The notes below the pieces were generated by a model that was not told the origin of the DNA, made no database searches, and saw only the letters and a list, made by a program, of their open reading frames with translations. A stretch of DNA of 9,772 nucleotides from an uncultured Eubacteriales bacterium. Its GTDB lineage: Bacteria; Bacillota; Clostridia; Oscillospirales; Butyricicoccaceae. The position numbers and the translations under genes are program-made. Below are positions 1 to 6,093 of this stretch, piece after piece (position 1 is the stretch's first letter; every line of letters starts with the position of its first letter). Location of the stretch: NCBI GenBank assembly GCA_934630445.1, contig CAKTWY010000092.1:1-9772 (forward strand), read 5' to 3'.

Positions 1-1145
1 TCGAGCCGAACACGCAGGATGAGATCCTGAAATTCATGCGCGAACAGGCGGAGATTGCCATTGCGCATGCGGATGTCATCATCTTTGTGACGGATGTGCG
101 CACGGGTGTGACTGCGGCGGACCACGACGTGGCGAACATGCTCCTCCGGTCGAAAAAGCCGGTGGTGCTGTGCGTCAACAAGGTCGACAGCCCGGGCCTT
201 CCGCCGCCGGAGATCTATGAGTTTTACAACCTCGGCCTCGGCGACCCGATGCCGGTCTCGGCCCTGCACGGCATGGGCAGCGGCGACCTACTCGATGCGT
301 GCTACAACTATTTTCCGCCGGAGGAAGACGAAGAGGAGCAGGGCGACGTGATCCGCGTCGCAGTGATCGGCAAGCCGAACGCGGGCAAGTCCTCGCTCAT
401 CAATTTCCTCGCCGGTGAGGAGCGCGTCATTGTGAGCGACGTCGCCGGAACGACGCGCGACAGCGTCGATACGCTCGTTGAAAACGAACAGGGCCGTTTC
501 CTCTTCATCGACACCGCGGGCATCCGCCGCAAGTCGCGCGTGGAGGAGAGCATTGAAAAATACAGCGTGCTGCGCGCGCTGATGGCCATCGACCGGTCGG
601 ACGTGTGCCTGATCATGATCGACGCGCTCGACGGCGTGACCGAGCAGGACACGAAGATCGCCGGCTACGCGCATGAGAAGGGGAAGGCATCCATCATCGT
701 CGTCAACAAGTGGGACCTGGTGGAAAAGGACGAGCGCACGATGGACCGCATGCGCGACGACGTGCGCCGCGACCTGGCGTATATGACGTATGCGCCGGTA
801 GCGTTTATTTCCGCGAAGACGGGGCAGCGCGTGGAAAAGCTTTTTGACACCATCTGCCATGTCGCCGAGCAGAGCGCGATGCGCATCACAACGGGCATGC
901 TCAACAACGTGCTGGCGGAGGCAACGATGCGCGTGCAGCCGCCTACGGACAAGGGCCGGCGGCTCAAGATCTACTATATGACGCAGGTAGGCGCAAAGCC
1001 GCCGTGCTTCGTATGCTTCTGCAATGACGCGCGGCTGTTCCACTTTTCTTATCAGCGGTATCTTGAAAACAAGCTCAGGGAGACGTTTGGCCTTGAGGGC
1101 ACGCCGGTGCGCCTGGTGGTGCGGCAAAAGGGCGATAAGGACTGA
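1..1145 (+). CDS. der: Ribosome biogenesis GTPase Der (EngA), 3' part, start outside the window
   Basis: Der has two tandem GTPase domains and helps mature the 50S ribosomal subunit. The reading frame is open from base 3, and 380 residues are visible. Comparison with the usual length of about 440 suggests that roughly 60 N-terminal residues, including the first P-loop, lie upstream. The fragment begins EPNTQDEILKF, which in Der follows the DTGG motif of the first G domain. That domain's NKVD is at fragment residue 59. The second G domain is complete: P-loop GKPNAGKS (123-130), DTAG (about 170) and NKWD (235). The last 90 or so residues match the KH-like C-terminal domain (TTGMLNNVL, GRRLKIYYMTQ, GTPVRL). 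An internal ATG at 36 is not the start because the family match continues upstream of it. plsY and gpsA follow on the same strand, a common Clostridia arrangement. Identification is secure. Confidence 0.97.
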   Translation, partial: EPNTQDEILKFMREQAEIAIAHADVIIFVTDVRTGVTAADHDVANMLLRSKKPVVLCVNKVDSPGLPPPEIYEFYNLGLGDPMPVSALHGMGSGDLLDACYNYFPPEEDEEEQGDVIRVAVIGKPNAGKSSLINFLAGEERVIVSDVAGTTRDSVDTLVENEQGRFLFIDTAGIRRKSRVEESIEKYSVLRALMAIDRSDVCLIMIDALDGVTEQDTKIAGYAHEKGKASIIVVNKWDLVEKDERTMDRMRDDVRRDLAYMTYAPVAFISAKTGQRVEKLFDTICHVAEQSAMRITTGMLNNVLAEATMRVQPPTDKGRRLKIYYMTQVGAKPPCFVCFCNDARLFHFSYQRYLENKLRETFGLEGTPVRLVVRQKGDKD

Positions 1146-1256
1146 GGCGGCCCTGCACAGGGCCTGCGGCAGGCGATGGAATCTCTTTCTTCATACGGGG
1201 GATCTGCCCGGCATGCGCGCCGTGCCGGACGGGTCACAACATACGGGGGGATCCTT

Positions 1257-1886
1257 ATGGAATTTTTGAAAATGGCTGCGATCATCGTGGCGGCATATCT
1301 GCTCGGAAGTCTTAACAGCGCCATCATCGTGTCCAGACTCATGCTCGGCGTGGACATCCGCAATTACGTCAGCGGCAACGCCGGCAGCACAAATGCTTTC
1401 CGCACAATGGGCGGCAAAAAGGCGCTCATCGTGATGGGCGGCGATATCCTGAAAGGCGTCGCAGCGGTGGCGATCGGCGCCTGGCTTGCAGGAGATATGG
1501 GCAAGCTTGTCGCGGGCGTGTTCGTTGTGGTGGGACACGTATTCCCGCTCTATTTCGGCTTCAAGGGCGGCAAGGGTGTGCTGACGGCAGCGACGATGAT
1601 CGCGCTGATTGACTGGAGGGTGTTCCTGGTCATTTTTGCGGTGTTCCTGCTAGCGTTTTTGTTGACACGGTATGTCTCCCTCGGCTCCGTTCTCGCGGCA
1701 TTTACCTTCCCCTTTGCGATGTGGTATTTTCATCGCGATGCGGTGATGACCGCGATTGCAGCTGTAGTTGGGCTTGGCGTGATCTGGCTCCACAGGTCCA
1801 ACATCGGCCGCATCGCACATGGAACGGAGTCGAAACACTCGTATAAGCAAAAACCCAAAGTGACGGAAAAGGAGCATAAAAAATGA
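1257..1886 (+). CDS. plsY: Glycerol-3-phosphate acyltransferase PlsY
   Basis: PlsY is an integral membrane enzyme that moves an acyl group from acyl phosphate to glycerol-3-phosphate, giving lysophosphatidic acid, the first step of phospholipid synthesis in most Gram-positive bacteria. The 209-residue product is very hydrophobic, as expected for a protein with several membrane spans. It carries the family signatures GSLNSAIIVSR near the N-terminus, SGNAGSTNAFR, GHVFPLYFGFKGGKG and HRSNIGRIAHGTE near the C-terminus. The chosen ATG has a G-rich ribosome binding site (1245-1251) and starts directly at the first membrane helix. An in-frame ATG at 1176 would add 27 residues that do not look like PlsY. 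The lysine-rich tail overlaps gpsA by four bases, so the two are probably translationally coupled; GpsA makes the PlsY substrate. The 111-base gap after der holds a GC hairpin (1149-1164) and a duplicated CATACGGGGG-GATC element. Confidence 0.96.
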   Translation: MEFLKMAAIIVAAYLLGSLNSAIIVSRLMLGVDIRNYVSGNAGSTNAFRTMGGKKALIVMGGDILKGVAAVAIGAWLAGDMGKLVAGVFVVVGHVFPLYFGFKGGKGVLTAATMIALIDWRVFLVIFAVFLLAFLLTRYVSLGSVLAAFTFPFAMWYFHRDAVMTAIAAVVGLGVIWLHRSNIGRIAHGTESKHSYKQKPKVTEKEHKK

Positions 1887-2917
1887 AGATCAGCGTGCTT
1901 GGCAGCGGCGGCTGGGGAACGGCGGCCGCTGTCCTCCTGGCGGGGAACGGTCATGAGGTCGTATTGTGGTCTTTCAGCCCCGAAGAGGCGGCAAAGCTTG
2001 AAATCGCGCGTGAGAACGAGCGCTTTCTTCCCGGAGTCAGGATTCCGGAAGAGATCACGGTCACAACGGATATTTCCTGTGCGGAAAGCGCGGAGATGGT
2101 CGTCTTCGCGGTGCCGTCGTTCGCGCTCGTGCAGACGGCTGAGCGCGTCAGAGGGCTGATCCTCCGACCAGGGAGCATTTTTACGCTTTTGACAAAGGGC
2201 TTCGACCGCGAGAACGGATGCTGCCTGTTTTCAGAGTCGCTTGCGCGTGTTCTCGGCGATGCGCATCCCATCGTGGCGCTGACGGGCCCCTCGCATGCGG
2301 AGGAGGTCGCGCGCGGCGTGCCGGGCGCCGTCGTTGCTGCGGGGCGAGACCGTGCGGCGTGCGAGGCGGTGCAGGAGGCGTTTATGAATGCTTTTTTCCG
2401 CGTCTATACCACGCCGGACATCGTCGGGGCGCAGCTCGGCGGAGGATTGAAAAACGTCATAGCGCTTGCGGCGGGGGTGTGTGACGGGATGGAGCTGGGC
2501 GACAATACGAAGGCGGCGCTCGTCACGCGCGGCCTTACGGAGATGGCCCGTCTGGGCGTGGCGGCAGGCGGTATGAGCCAGACGCTCGCGGGGCTTTCGG
2601 GTCTGGGGGACCTGATCGTGACGTGCACGTCGATCCACTCGCGCAACTATCGCGCCGGACGGCTTGTCGGGCAGGGGAAGACGGCGATGGACGCCATGCG
2701 CGAAGTGGGGGCCGTGGTGGAAGGCTACTATGCCGCTGCGGCCGCGCGCGAACTGGCCGGACGCTTTCATGTAGAGATGCCAATCAGTGACGCGGTATAT
2801 CGTGTTTTGTATGAGGGGGCGGACGCGCGCCAGGCGATACGCGCGCTTCTCTCCCGCCAGAGGCGCGGCGAAATTGAGGAGAGCTGGCTTGCAGGCGGAC
2901 AGATGGAATGGTCGTGA
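1883..2917 (+). CDS. gpsA: NAD(P)-dependent glycerol-3-phosphate dehydrogenase
   Basis: GpsA reduces dihydroxyacetone phosphate to sn-glycerol-3-phosphate in the cytoplasm, supplying the backbone for phospholipids. The 344-residue product is the usual length. Residues 7-12 are the Rossmann dinucleotide-binding GSGGWG. The middle has LTGPSHAEEVARG, and GGGLKNVIAL places the expected catalytic lysine at residue 190. The substrate-binding C-terminal domain contains DNTKAALVTRGLTEM and LSGLGDLIVTCTS followed by HSRN. The start overlaps the plsY stop in an ATGA arrangement and has AAGGAG at 1869-1874, inside the plsY tail. The plsY-gpsA order puts substrate maker and user in one transcript. All expected motifs are present and nothing looks broken. 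Confidence 0.97.
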   Translation: MKISVLGSGGWGTAAAVLLAGNGHEVVLWSFSPEEAAKLEIARENERFLPGVRIPEEITVTTDISCAESAEMVVFAVPSFALVQTAERVRGLILRPGSIFTLLTKGFDRENGCCLFSESLARVLGDAHPIVALTGPSHAEEVARGVPGAVVAAGRDRAACEAVQEAFMNAFFRVYTTPDIVGAQLGGGLKNVIALAAGVCDGMELGDNTKAALVTRGLTEMARLGVAAGGMSQTLAGLSGLGDLIVTCTSIHSRNYRAGRLVGQGKTAMDAMREVGAVVEGYYAAAAARELAGRFHVEMPISDAVYRVLYEGADARQAIRALLSRQRRGEIEESWLAGGQMEWS

Positions 2918-2945
2918 GCAGGCGTTGTTCCTGAAAGGAACGCAT

Positions 2946-3740
2946 ATGAGGAAGCTGCTTGAGAAAGACAGGGATACCCTCCTCCGCTACCTGATGAAGG
3001 AGCCGGAGTACAACCTGTTTATCATCGGAGATATCGAGAATTTCGGCCTCATGTCTGAGACGTGCGAAGTGCATGCGCTGGACCGTGCTGAGGGCACATA
3101 CGATTGCGTGGTGCTGAGATATCTCGACAATTTTATTGTTTACAGCGACCGGCAGCAGTTCGACGCCGGCGCGGTTGCGGCGTATATAAACGCCGCGCCT
3201 GAGGTCGGATGCATCAGTGCCAAGGAGGACATTGCCGGAGCGCTCGCGCCGTTTTTTCCATCCCGGCAGGTGAGGCGGACGTATCTGTCGCGCATCGACG
3301 CGGTATGCACGCTGGAGGAGACAGGCAGCTTTGAGATCCGCAGGCTCTCACCGCACGACGCGGCGGATATCGTTGCGCTTTATGCGACGATCGATGAATT
3401 CATGGACGATTACCGCGACGATCCGGAAAAAGAGATTGGGAATATGCGCCGCACGCTGGAGAAGGGCGGGCGTGCGTTCGGCGTGTTTGAAGGGGATGCG
3501 CTGATCGCGACAGCGGCGACCTCGGCGGAAAATTCGATGTCGGCGATGGTCATCGGCGTGGCGACGCGCAAGGGCTATCGCGGCCGCGGGCTGGCAACGA
3601 CGATCGTGAGCGCGCTGTGCAGGGCCTGCCTTGATGACGGTATGCGCTTTTTGTGCCTGTTTTATGACAATCCGGAGGCAGGGAGCATTTATCGCAAGGT
3701 TGGCTTTCGCGAAGTTGGATGCTACTGTCTGATCCGATAA
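2946..3740 (+). CDS. GNAT-family N-acetyltransferase with an extra N-terminal domain
   Basis: This is a 264-residue GNAT protein that should transfer an acetyl group from acetyl-CoA to an unknown amine. The C-terminal half (from about residue 130) is the GNAT fold. The acetyl-CoA pyrophosphate loop is seen as RGRGLA (212-217) after VIGVATRKGY, and motif B as FYDNPEAGSIYRKVGF (239-254). The N-terminal half contains EYNLFIIGDIENFG (residues 21-34), a pattern I associate with a two-domain GNAT subgroup of Bacillota; its function is not known to me. The start at 2946 has AAAGGAA at 2934-2940 at good spacing. The open frame extends upstream to 2787, but that part lies inside gpsA. It begins 28 bases after gpsA and ends just before a strong terminator, so it is probably the last gene of the der-plsY-gpsA transcript. 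The substrate cannot be read from the sequence. Confidence 0.88.
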   Translation: MRKLLEKDRDTLLRYLMKEPEYNLFIIGDIENFGLMSETCEVHALDRAEGTYDCVVLRYLDNFIVYSDRQQFDAGAVAAYINAAPEVGCISAKEDIAGALAPFFPSRQVRRTYLSRIDAVCTLEETGSFEIRRLSPHDAADIVALYATIDEFMDDYRDDPEKEIGNMRRTLEKGGRAFGVFEGDALIATAATSAENSMSAMVIGVATRKGYRGRGLATTIVSALCRACLDDGMRFLCLFYDNPEAGSIYRKVGFREVGCYCLIR

Positions 3741-3750
3741 AAACGGGAAT

Positions 3751-3781
3751 ACAAACAGCCCCACTTTGTGGGGCTGTTTGT
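3751..3781 (+). terminator. Hairpin terminator after the GNAT gene
   Basis: ACAAACAGCCCCA (3751-3763) pairs perfectly with TGGGGCTGTTTGT (3769-3781). An inner C-G pair leaves a loop of only three T, so the stem is 14 base pairs. It starts 10 bases after the GNAT stop. The 3' arm is T-rich (CTGTTTGT) but no long T run follows, so part of the U tract lies within the stem. On the minus strand the hairpin is followed by ATTCCCGTTTTT, so it could also weakly stop transcripts from the right. Confidence 0.82.
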
Positions 3782-3788
3782 AAAAGTA

Positions 3789-3945
3789 TGCGGTCGGCAG
3801 ACCGTTTCACCGCGCTTTGAGGCGCGGCTAATATCACGCCCTTATAGGGCGAGTGCAGGCCACCCGTTTACGGGTGGCTCTGACTTTTGTTCTGTAAGCG
3901 TTCCGTCAGAGAAGGACGCTGGCTTCGATATCCCGTGCGCCGGAA
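3789..3945 (+). ncRNA. Candidate structured RNA or palindromic element: four hairpins plus a pseudoknot-like pairing
   Basis: This gene-free stretch is dense with inverted repeats. Stem 1 is CGGTC/GACCG (3791-3795 with 3800-3804). Stem 2 is CCGCGC/GCGCGG (3810-3815 with 3822-3827). Stem 3 is CGCCCT/AGGGCG (3837-3842 with 3846-3851). Stem 4 is GCCACCCG/CGGGTGGC around a TTTA loop (3859-3878). Then CTCTGAC (3878-3884) can pair with GTCAGAG (3905-3911). AGCGT and CC (3897-3904) can pair with GG and ACGCT (3914-3920), with T3902 bulged. These last two pairings interleave, as in an H-type pseudoknot, or are mutually exclusive. Stems 1, 2 and 4 each gain a further pair (3790/3805, 3816/3821, 3858/3879) that is G-U only on the plus strand, which favours plus-strand RNA. 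No promoter, transposase or nuclease gene is visible. The family is not identified; a HEARO/OMEGA-like RNA or an IS200/IS605-type palindromic remnant are possibilities. The ends are approximate. Confidence 0.5.
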
Positions 3946-3970
3946 AGCAGACGAATGATTTTTTCAAATC

Positions 3971-4261
3971 CTATCCTTCCACTACTGTAAAACGGGAGAC
4001 GGAGAAGGGCGCGGAAAAGAAATCGCCGCAGCAGGCGCGCCAGGCCCGGTAGTGCGCCGTCTCGCGATGGGCGGCGTACGCGGCCTCATTCCGGTACATT
4101 TCATCGAAGAAGTAGACGCATTCCGCACCCTCGCGGCGAAGAAGATCGAAACGGACGACTCCTTTTTCCCCGCGGCTCGCAGCGGCGTTTGCACCTGCCG
4201 CACGGAGAAAGTCGGCTTCGCGTTCAGGCTTTACATAATAGCAAGCGTGTACGACAAACAT
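3971..4261 (-). CDS. Putative monooxygenase of the antibiotic biosynthesis monooxygenase (ABM) family
   Basis: This 96-residue protein fits the single-domain ABM ferredoxin-like fold, members of which include quinol monooxygenases and the LsrG isomerase. Supporting features are the opening strand VVHACYYVKPEREADFL, the central VRFDLLRREG, CVYFFDEMYRNEAAYAAHRET with the following HYRAW helix, and a closing strand FSVSRFTVVEG. The length is typical. Its ATG at 4259-4261 is preceded by a strong AGGAGG (complement of 4269-4274). It stands alone between the rpmB terminator and the structured region at 3789-3945, so it probably has its own promoter in 4275-4370, although I cannot point to convincing boxes. 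A weak inverted repeat (GATTT/AAATC, 3957-3970) directly follows its stop. The substrate is unknown, and the family assignment rests on overall pattern rather than a diagnostic catalytic motif. Confidence 0.8.
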   Translation of the reverse strand: MFVVHACYYVKPEREADFLRAAGANAAASRGEKGVVRFDLLRREGAECVYFFDEMYRNEAAYAAHRETAHYRAWRACCGDFFSAPFSVSRFTVVEG

Positions 4262-4370
4262 AAAATGACCTCCTGGATCATGATGGACGCTCCGCGGCGC
4301 CTGCTGACGCCGGCGGGCGGGATTTTGCTCTCCTGCCGGAGAAAATCAGGATACAAGAAAAATGGATAAC

Positions 4371-4398
4371 AAAAAAGACATCTGATAAATCAGATGTC
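4371..4398 (-). terminator. Rho-independent terminator of rpmB
   Basis: Read on the minus strand, GACATCTGA pairs with TCAGATGTC around a four-base loop (4377-4398), and the stem is immediately followed by six T (complement of 4371-4376) and then GTT. It lies 15 bases beyond the rpmB stop. This is the textbook layout and indicates that rpmB is transcribed alone. Confidence 0.92.
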
Positions 4399-4412
4399 CT
4401 TATTTGTATGCG

Positions 4413-4601
4413 TCAGACAGCTCTTTCAACCTTGCCGGAGCGGAGGCACCTCGTACAGACGTTGACATGGCACGGAGATCCGTTCACCAGAGCCTTCACG
4501 CGTCTGACATTGGGCTTCCAGGTTCTGTTAGACCTCCTGTGGGAGTGGGAAACCTTAATGCCGAAAACAACGCCCTTGCCGCAAATATCGCATTTAGCCA
4601 T
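4413..4601 (-). CDS. rpmB: 50S ribosomal protein L28
   Basis: L28 is a small structural protein of the large ribosomal subunit. The 62-residue product begins MAKCDICGKG and contains SHSHRRSNRTWKPNV, both characteristic of L28. Cys4/Cys7 and Cys49/Cys52 form two CxxC knuckles, so this is the zinc-binding form of L28 rather than the zinc-free paralogue found in some bacteria. The ATG at 4599-4601 has AAAGGAGG (complement of 4611-4618) nine bases upstream. A near-consensus promoter at 4627-4655 and a terminator at 4371-4398 make it a single-gene unit with a very short leader, divergent from hprK. Identification is secure. Confidence 0.96.
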   Translation of the reverse strand: MAKCDICGKGVVFGIKVSHSHRRSNRTWKPNVRRVKALVNGSPCHVNVCTRCLRSGKVERAV

Positions 4602-4626
4602 TCTGCTGCACCTCCTTTAGCGGGTT

Positions 4627-4655
4627 ATTATACTTAATATCTCATAAAACAGCAA
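4627..4655 (-). promoter_or_regulatory. Sigma-A-type promoter of rpmB
   Basis: On the minus strand a TTGCTG -35 box (complement of 4650-4655) is followed by exactly 17 bases and a perfect TATAAT (complement of 4627-4632). Transcription should start near 4620, almost at the ribosome binding site (4611-4618), giving a leader of about 20 bases. That leaves no room for the kind of structured leader that controls some ribosomal protein genes. Confidence 0.85.
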
Positions 4656-4704
4656 AAACATGCATTATGAAATCAGTACCACAAAGCGACATGAAATATA
4701 TTAC

Positions 4705-4726
4705 CATGAAAGATGTATAATTGCAA
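4705..4726 (+). repeat. 22-base direct repeat, copy 1, in the rpmB/hprK divergent promoter region
   Basis: The 22 bases CATGAAAGATGT + ATAATTGCAA match copy 2 at 4763-4784 at 20 of 22 positions. The start-to-start distance is 58 bases. ATGAAA also occurs at 4667 and 4691, so the core word appears four times on this strand in about 100 bases. The copy lies upstream of the hprK promoter, so it could be an operator half-site or a duplicated promoter piece. Confidence 0.7.
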
Positions 4727-4762
4727 GAGGAAAAGGCAAAAAAGTTTTATATACACTTACTG

Positions 4763-4784
4763 CATGAAAGATGTGTTATTGCAA
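4763..4784 (+). repeat. 22-base direct repeat, copy 2, ending in the hprK -35 box
   Basis: CATGAAAGATGT + GTTATTGCAA differs from copy 1 (4705-4726) at two positions. Its last six bases, TTGCAA, are the -35 box of the promoter assigned to hprK, so a protein bound here would directly affect polymerase. Confidence 0.7.
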
Positions 4785-4807
4785 TGAATGGCGGTATCAT
4801 GTATAAT
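4779..4807 (+). promoter_or_regulatory. Sigma-A-type promoter of hprK
   Basis: TTGCAA (4779-4784), a 17-base spacer and TATAAT (4802-4807) predict a start near 4814. This leaves a leader of about 180 bases before hprK. That leader is GC-rich and full of palindromes, for example CGTAAATTTACG (4852-4863) and a GCGGCGC/GCGCCGC hairpin (4884-4901). Confidence 0.8.
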
Positions 4808-4919
4808 ATCCGCATATACATTGCGCATATCGTGATCGAAGAGACGATGTGCGTAAATTTACGGCTTTCGGCCTGAAAGGCGAGCGGCGCGCCTGCGCCG
4901 CATTCTGGTCGGAAAATTC

Positions 4920-4949
4920 GGCGCGCCGCCCGCTGGAATCGGCGGCCGC
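4920..4949 (+). repeat. GGCGCGCCGC leader motif, copy A (hprK leader)
   Basis: GGCGCGCCGC is followed by CCGC, a short spacer and GGCGGC. GCCGCC (4925-4930) can pair with GGCGGC (4941-4946) around a 10-base loop. The same start and the same hairpin position occur at 7926-7955 and 8330-8358, also just upstream of genes on this strand. This is the most diverged of the three, so its membership is less certain. Confidence 0.45.
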
Positions 4950-4979
4950 CGTACGGCGCAGATGACATGCCGCACGGCG
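4948..4979 (+). repeat. Two GCCGYACGGCG direct repeats, 21 bases apart, just before hprK
   Basis: GCCGTACGGCG (4948-4958) and GCCGCACGGCG (4969-4979) differ at one base. They are spaced 21 bases start to start, about two helical turns. Each is a (near-)palindrome, the first being part of the perfect 12-base CGCCGTACGGCG (4947-4958). They end just before the hprK ribosome binding site, well downstream of the predicted promoter. They could be a protein site or alternative RNA stems; high local GC makes chance possible. Confidence 0.5.
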
Positions 4980-4992
4980 TATGGAGCGAGAT

Positions 4993-5925
4993 ATGGACAG
5001 CCAATTCAGCGTCACGCTCGGAGAGATCCAGCACGAATTTGAACTGGAGATTTTATGTGCGCCGGACGGCTTCGAGCGGGTGGAGATTCGTCATGACGAC
5101 GTCAACCGCCCTGCTTTGCAGCTGACGGGATATTTTGACTATTTTGATACAAACCGCATTCAGATCATGGGTAAGGTTGAAAGCGCGTATGTTGAGAGCC
5201 TGCCGCCTGACCGGCAGCGCAGCTGCCTGGAGGCGCTTTTTGCGACGAGGATCCCCTGCCTGATCATCACCAGGGGCATCGAACTGCCGCCGGTCTATCT
5301 GGAGCTGGCGGAGAAGTACGGCGTGCCGCTGATGCGCACACATGAGTACACCGCGGTTTTTACAAGCGCGCTGATCGCATGGCTCAAAGTCATGCTCGCG
5401 CCGCGTATCACCTGCCACGGCGTGCTTGTCGAAGTATACGGCGAAGGGGTGCTGATTCTGGGCGACAGCGGCGTGGGTAAAAGCGAGACGGCCATTGAGC
5501 TTGTCAAACGCGGACACCGCCTGATCGCCGACGACGCGGTGGAGATCAAGCGCGTTTCGCAGAAAACGCTCGTCGGAACTGCGCCGGATATCATACGCTA
5601 TCTCATTGAGCTCAGGGGCATCGGCATTATCGATGTGCGCCGGATCTTCGGTATGGGCGCGGTCAAAATGACAGAGAATATCAACCTTGTTATCAATCTC
5701 GAGCAGTGGGTCGAGGGCAAGCAGTATGACCGGCTTGGAGCGGATAACCAGTATTCCTCCATCCTTGATATTGAAGTGCCTTCGCTTACGATACCAGTCA
5801 AACCCGGGCGCAACCTCGCCGTCATTATTGAGGTCGCGGCGATGAACAACCGCCAGAAGAAAATGGGCTATAACGCCGCGCAGGAGCTTTCCGACCGGCT
5901 GTATGAGTCAATGGGCGGGAAGTAG
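4993..5925 (+). CDS. hprK: HPr kinase/phosphorylase
   Basis: HprK phosphorylates, and in the reverse reaction dephosphorylates, a serine of the phosphotransferase carrier HPr. HPr-Ser-P is the co-repressor of CcpA, so HprK is the sensor for carbon catabolite control. The 310-residue product is the usual length. An N-terminal domain beginning VTLGEIQHEF is followed by the kinase domain: His142 in CHGVLVEVYG, P-loop GDSGVGKS (157-164), the ADDAVEI segment and the HprK signature IELRGIGIIDVR (205-216). I prefer the ATG at 4993 because GGAG (4983-4986) lies six bases upstream. The in-frame ATG at 4981 would add only four residues and lacks a good binding site. It opens a rightward group with the PHP hydrolase and glucokinase genes. 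Identification is secure. Confidence 0.96.
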   Translation: MDSQFSVTLGEIQHEFELEILCAPDGFERVEIRHDDVNRPALQLTGYFDYFDTNRIQIMGKVESAYVESLPPDRQRSCLEALFATRIPCLIITRGIELPPVYLELAEKYGVPLMRTHEYTAVFTSALIAWLKVMLAPRITCHGVLVEVYGEGVLILGDSGVGKSETAIELVKRGHRLIADDAVEIKRVSQKTLVGTAPDIIRYLIELRGIGIIDVRRIFGMGAVKMTENINLVINLEQWVEGKQYDRLGADNQYSSILDIEVPSLTIPVKPGRNLAVIIEVAAMNNRQKKMGYNAAQELSDRLYESMGGK

Positions 5926-5960
5926 CTGCGCCCTGCCATGTAAAGCGACGCAAAGCGGCT

Positions 5961-6000
5961 GCGGCGATCCAATCGCTGCCTGCCTGCGGAGCGGGCAGCG
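5961..6000 (+). other. Overlapping stem-loops in the hprK-PHP gap
   Basis: Within the 168-base gap, GCGGCGAT (5961-5968) pairs with ATCGCTGC (5972-5979, one G-U). Alternatively, CGCTGCCTGC (5974-5983) pairs with GCGGGCAGCG (5991-6000, one G-U). The two stems share bases and exclude each other. The second is followed by GCGAAAAACTTTTA, which is weakly terminator-like. It may separate hprK from the downstream genes or stabilise mRNA ends. No promoter was recognised in the rest of the gap. Confidence 0.45.
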
Positions 6001-6093
6001 GCGAAAAACTTTTACGCGCGGGCATCCTGCGTTTATTGCGGGGGCAAATGCGCATGGGGCAGATGACCAAACAAGCAAAAGGGGATAGGCAAA

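Noticed and set aside
288..1127. Long minus-strand open frame (279 codons) opposite der
   Set aside because: It lies wholly antisense to a certain gene, is rich in Arg, His and Ala as GC-rich shadow frames are, and shows no recognisable domain.
3894..3907. cre-like word TGTAAGCGTTCCGT, a possible CcpA site
   Set aside because: It misses the consensus at the 3' half, lies far from any promoter I can see and is better explained as part of the paired arms.
3768..4052. Plus-strand open frame of 94 codons after the GNAT terminator
   Set aside because: It begins inside the terminator, crosses the hairpin array and runs antisense into the ABM gene; no binding site or domain.
4404..4637. Plus-strand frames opposite rpmB
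   Set aside because: They are shadows of the unmistakable L28 gene, which has its own promoter, ribosome binding site and terminator on the minus strand.
4705..4784. Two direct repeats as a minimal CRISPR
   Set aside because: Only two near-copies with a 36-base gap, no dyad symmetry, no cas genes, and the second repeat coincides with a promoter box.
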